This document shows positions 55,427 through 56,494 of a DNA stretch of 56,494 nt, in pieces. The translations under genes were made by a program, and so were the position numbers. The notes under the pieces were generated by a model. The model had not been told where the DNA came from, ran no database searches, and was given only the letters and a program-made list of their open reading frames with translations. The stretch's first letter is position 1. The number at the start of each line of letters is the position of its first letter. Source of the DNA: Archangium gephyra (GTDB taxonomy: Bacteria > Myxococcota > Myxococcia > Myxococcales > Myxococcaceae); NCBI GenBank assembly GCA_003243425.1, contig QFQP01000044.1, positions 1 through 56,494 on the forward strand, given 5' to 3'.

Positions 55427-55849
55427 ATGAAGAGCATCCTCGTGGCGGTCGACGGTTCTCCTTCCTCGGAACTCGGAATTTCCCACGCCGCGGAGCTGGC
55501 CAGGGCGCTCGGCGCGAAGCTCGAGCTGGTGCACGTGGTGCGGCCGGTGCTGCTGGCGACCTCGGCGTACGCGGAGACCATCGCGAAGATTGACGAAGCC
55601 AATCGCCTCGAAGCGAAGCAGGTGCTCGACGCCGCGGCGAAGATCGCGAAGGCGGCTGGCGTCGAGTCGACGGGCGTCACGCTCGACGGCGCCCCTGCCG
55701 AGGCGATCGCTGATCTTGCACAGGCTCCGCACGTCTGGGGTGTGGTCATCGGCGCAAAGGGGCACTCGGCGGTCTCCAGAGTGTTGCTGGGAAGCGTGGC
55801 CGATCGTCTGGTTCACATCTGCTCGAAGCCCGTGCTCGTCGTTCGCTGA
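55427..55849 (+). CDS. Universal stress protein UspA family (140 aa)
   Basis: Single Usp domain with ILVAVDGSPSSELGISHA at the N terminus and the ATP-binding motif G-2x-G-9x-GS in GAKGHSAVSRVLLGSVADRL near the C terminus, so it should bind ATP. Length is typical. It lies 21 bases after the MOSC gene and 11 before a lipoprotein gene, all on the plus strand. Confidence 0.94.
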   Translation: MKSILVAVDGSPSSELGISHAAELARALGAKLELVHVVRPVLLATSAYAETIAKIDEANRLEAKQVLDAAAKIAKAAGVESTGVTLDGAPAEAIADLAQAPHVWGVVIGAKGHSAVSRVLLGSVADRLVHICSKPVLVVR

Positions 55850-55860
55850 AGGAGTTACCC

Positions 55861-56494
55861 ATGTCCGCACTTCGTCTTGTTCTCGTGGTCGGTGCCCTGT
55901 CGTTGATGAGCGCGTGCGGCAACACCAATGTCCCCAAGTGTCTGCCCAGCAATTGCGCTGGCTGCTGCGACGCGAGCGGTGAGTGTGTCGCGCTGACCAA
56001 CGCGTTGGCCTGCGGCTCGCGAGGCAGCGCGTGTCAGCAGTGTCTTCCCAGTCAGCTGTGTCTGGGTGGCTTCTGCACGGGCACTGGCAGCAGTGGCGGC
56101 GGCATCGGTACCACCGGTGGTGGCTCTGCCACTGGTGGTGGTGACGGAACCACGGGCGGCGGCAGCGCGACTGGCGGCGGCGACGGGATGACGGGTGGTG
56201 GTGACGGCACGACGGGCGGCGGAACTGCGACGGGCGGCGGAAGTGCGACGGGCGGCGGAAGTGCGACCGGCGGCGGAACTGCGACGGGTGGCGGAACTGC
56301 AACCGGCGGCGGCACTGCGACGGGTGGCGGAGCTGCGACGGGCGGCGGCACGGCGACGGGCGGCGGAACAGCGACGGGAGGCGGAACAGCGACGGGTGGT
56401 GGAACGGCGACGGGTGGCGGCACTGCGACTGGCGGCGGCACTGCGACTGGCGGCGGCACTGCGACTGGCGGCGGCACTGCGACTGGCGGCGGCA
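55861..56494 (+). CDS. TGGG-repeat Cys-rich lipoprotein (3' partial)
   Basis: AAGGAG sits upstream of the ATG. The product starts with a signal peptide ending in the lipobox LMSAC, then a Cys module (CLPSNCAGCCDASGECVAL, CQQCLPSQLCLGGFC) like that of the lipoprotein at 47182-48219, then a long run of GGGTAT/GGGSAT hexapeptides that continues past the window end. The frame stays open to base 56494, so the C-terminal domain is missing here. It is a paralogue of the 47182 gene at least in its N-terminal half. Confidence 0.85.
   Translation, partial: MSALRLVLVVGALSLMSACGNTNVPKCLPSNCAGCCDASGECVALTNALACGSRGSACQQCLPSQLCLGGFCTGTGSSGGGIGTTGGGSATGGGDGTTGGGSATGGGDGMTGGGDGTTGGGTATGGGSATGGGSATGGGTATGGGTATGGGTATGGGAATGGGTATGGGTATGGGTATGGGTATGGGTATGGGTATGGGTATGGGTATGGG
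56110..56494 (+). repeat. 18-bp tandem repeat encoding GGG[ST]AT
   Basis: About 21 units of 18 bases run to the end of the window; the last four or five are identical at base level, indicating very recent expansion. The earlier units (to about 56220) are more varied and encode GDGTT and GDGMT variants. Confidence 0.9.

Noticed and set aside
56052..56477. Minus-strand Pro/Val repeat frame (PPPVAV)
   Set aside because: It is the antisense of the GGGTAT repeat; the plus strand has signal peptide, lipobox and ribosome site.

Overview
The window is high-GC (by eye about two thirds G+C), densely packed and entirely chromosomal in character. The best guess for its source is a member of the Myxococcota. 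This rests on many Cys-rich lipoproteins with Thr-Gly-Gly-Gly linkers, a MopE-type metal-binding protein ending in a MYXO-CTERM-like tail, response regulators fused to DUF4388 and TPR domains, a sigma-54 response regulator, and frequent GTG starts. I see no phage, insertion sequence, CRISPR array, rRNA or tRNA. Both ends of the window cut through genes, and no gene-free stretch exceeds 300 bases.

Layout. 1-7.7 kb: a truncated gene for a helical-repeat/J-domain/TPR protein, a PilZ protein, a response regulator-like DUF4388/TPR membrane protein, then tsaD and rsmA. 7.8-12.7 kb: an M20 peptidase, a Cys-rich lipoprotein, and an ECF sigma factor paired with a FecR-type anti-sigma factor. 12.7-16.1 kb: a probable reactive-sulfur cluster. 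A DUF302 gene diverges from a tight five-gene operon: a 61-residue Cys protein, an ETHE1-like persulfide dioxygenase, a sigma factor fused to an anti-sigma-type zinc finger, a rhodanese lipoprotein and a YeiH-type exporter. A large nested inverted repeat lies between the two transcription units. 16.1-24.9 kb: an Rsm22/METTL17-like methyltransferase, a ZU5-like lipoprotein, a three-gene ABC-2 exporter with exonuclease III behind it, and a pair of SPFH proteins with a small zinc-ribbon protein.

24.9-36.5 kb: an outer-membrane-like protein with an EEP-fold lipoprotein, a sigma-54 response regulator, a Pal-like OmpA lipoprotein with a clear terminator, an AsmA-like protein, a BASS transporter, a two-Cys OhrR regulator overlapping a glutathione peroxidase gene behind a perfect operator-like palindrome, and a radC-recQ pair. 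36.7-47.2 kb: a zinc-ribbon/L12-like protein, an esterase lipoprotein, several small beta-barrel-like proteins, an adenosine deaminase, a DUF523 (TudS family) protein with an NAD(P)-binding partner, a RapA-like SNF2 ATPase and an alpha/beta hydrolase. 47.2-53.1 kb: a minus-strand operon of large surface lipoproteins with overlapping start and stop codons. 53.2-56.5 kb: a YbiT-type ABC-F protein, a MOSC protein, a universal stress protein and the start of another TGGG-repeat lipoprotein.

The best candidates for something new are the sulfur cluster with its self-contained sigma/zinc-finger fusion, the OhrR-GPx pair, and the multi-lipoprotein surface operon. Most gene calls rest on recognising families by eye; start codons were moved where a ribosome binding site, lipobox or domain edge decided them.
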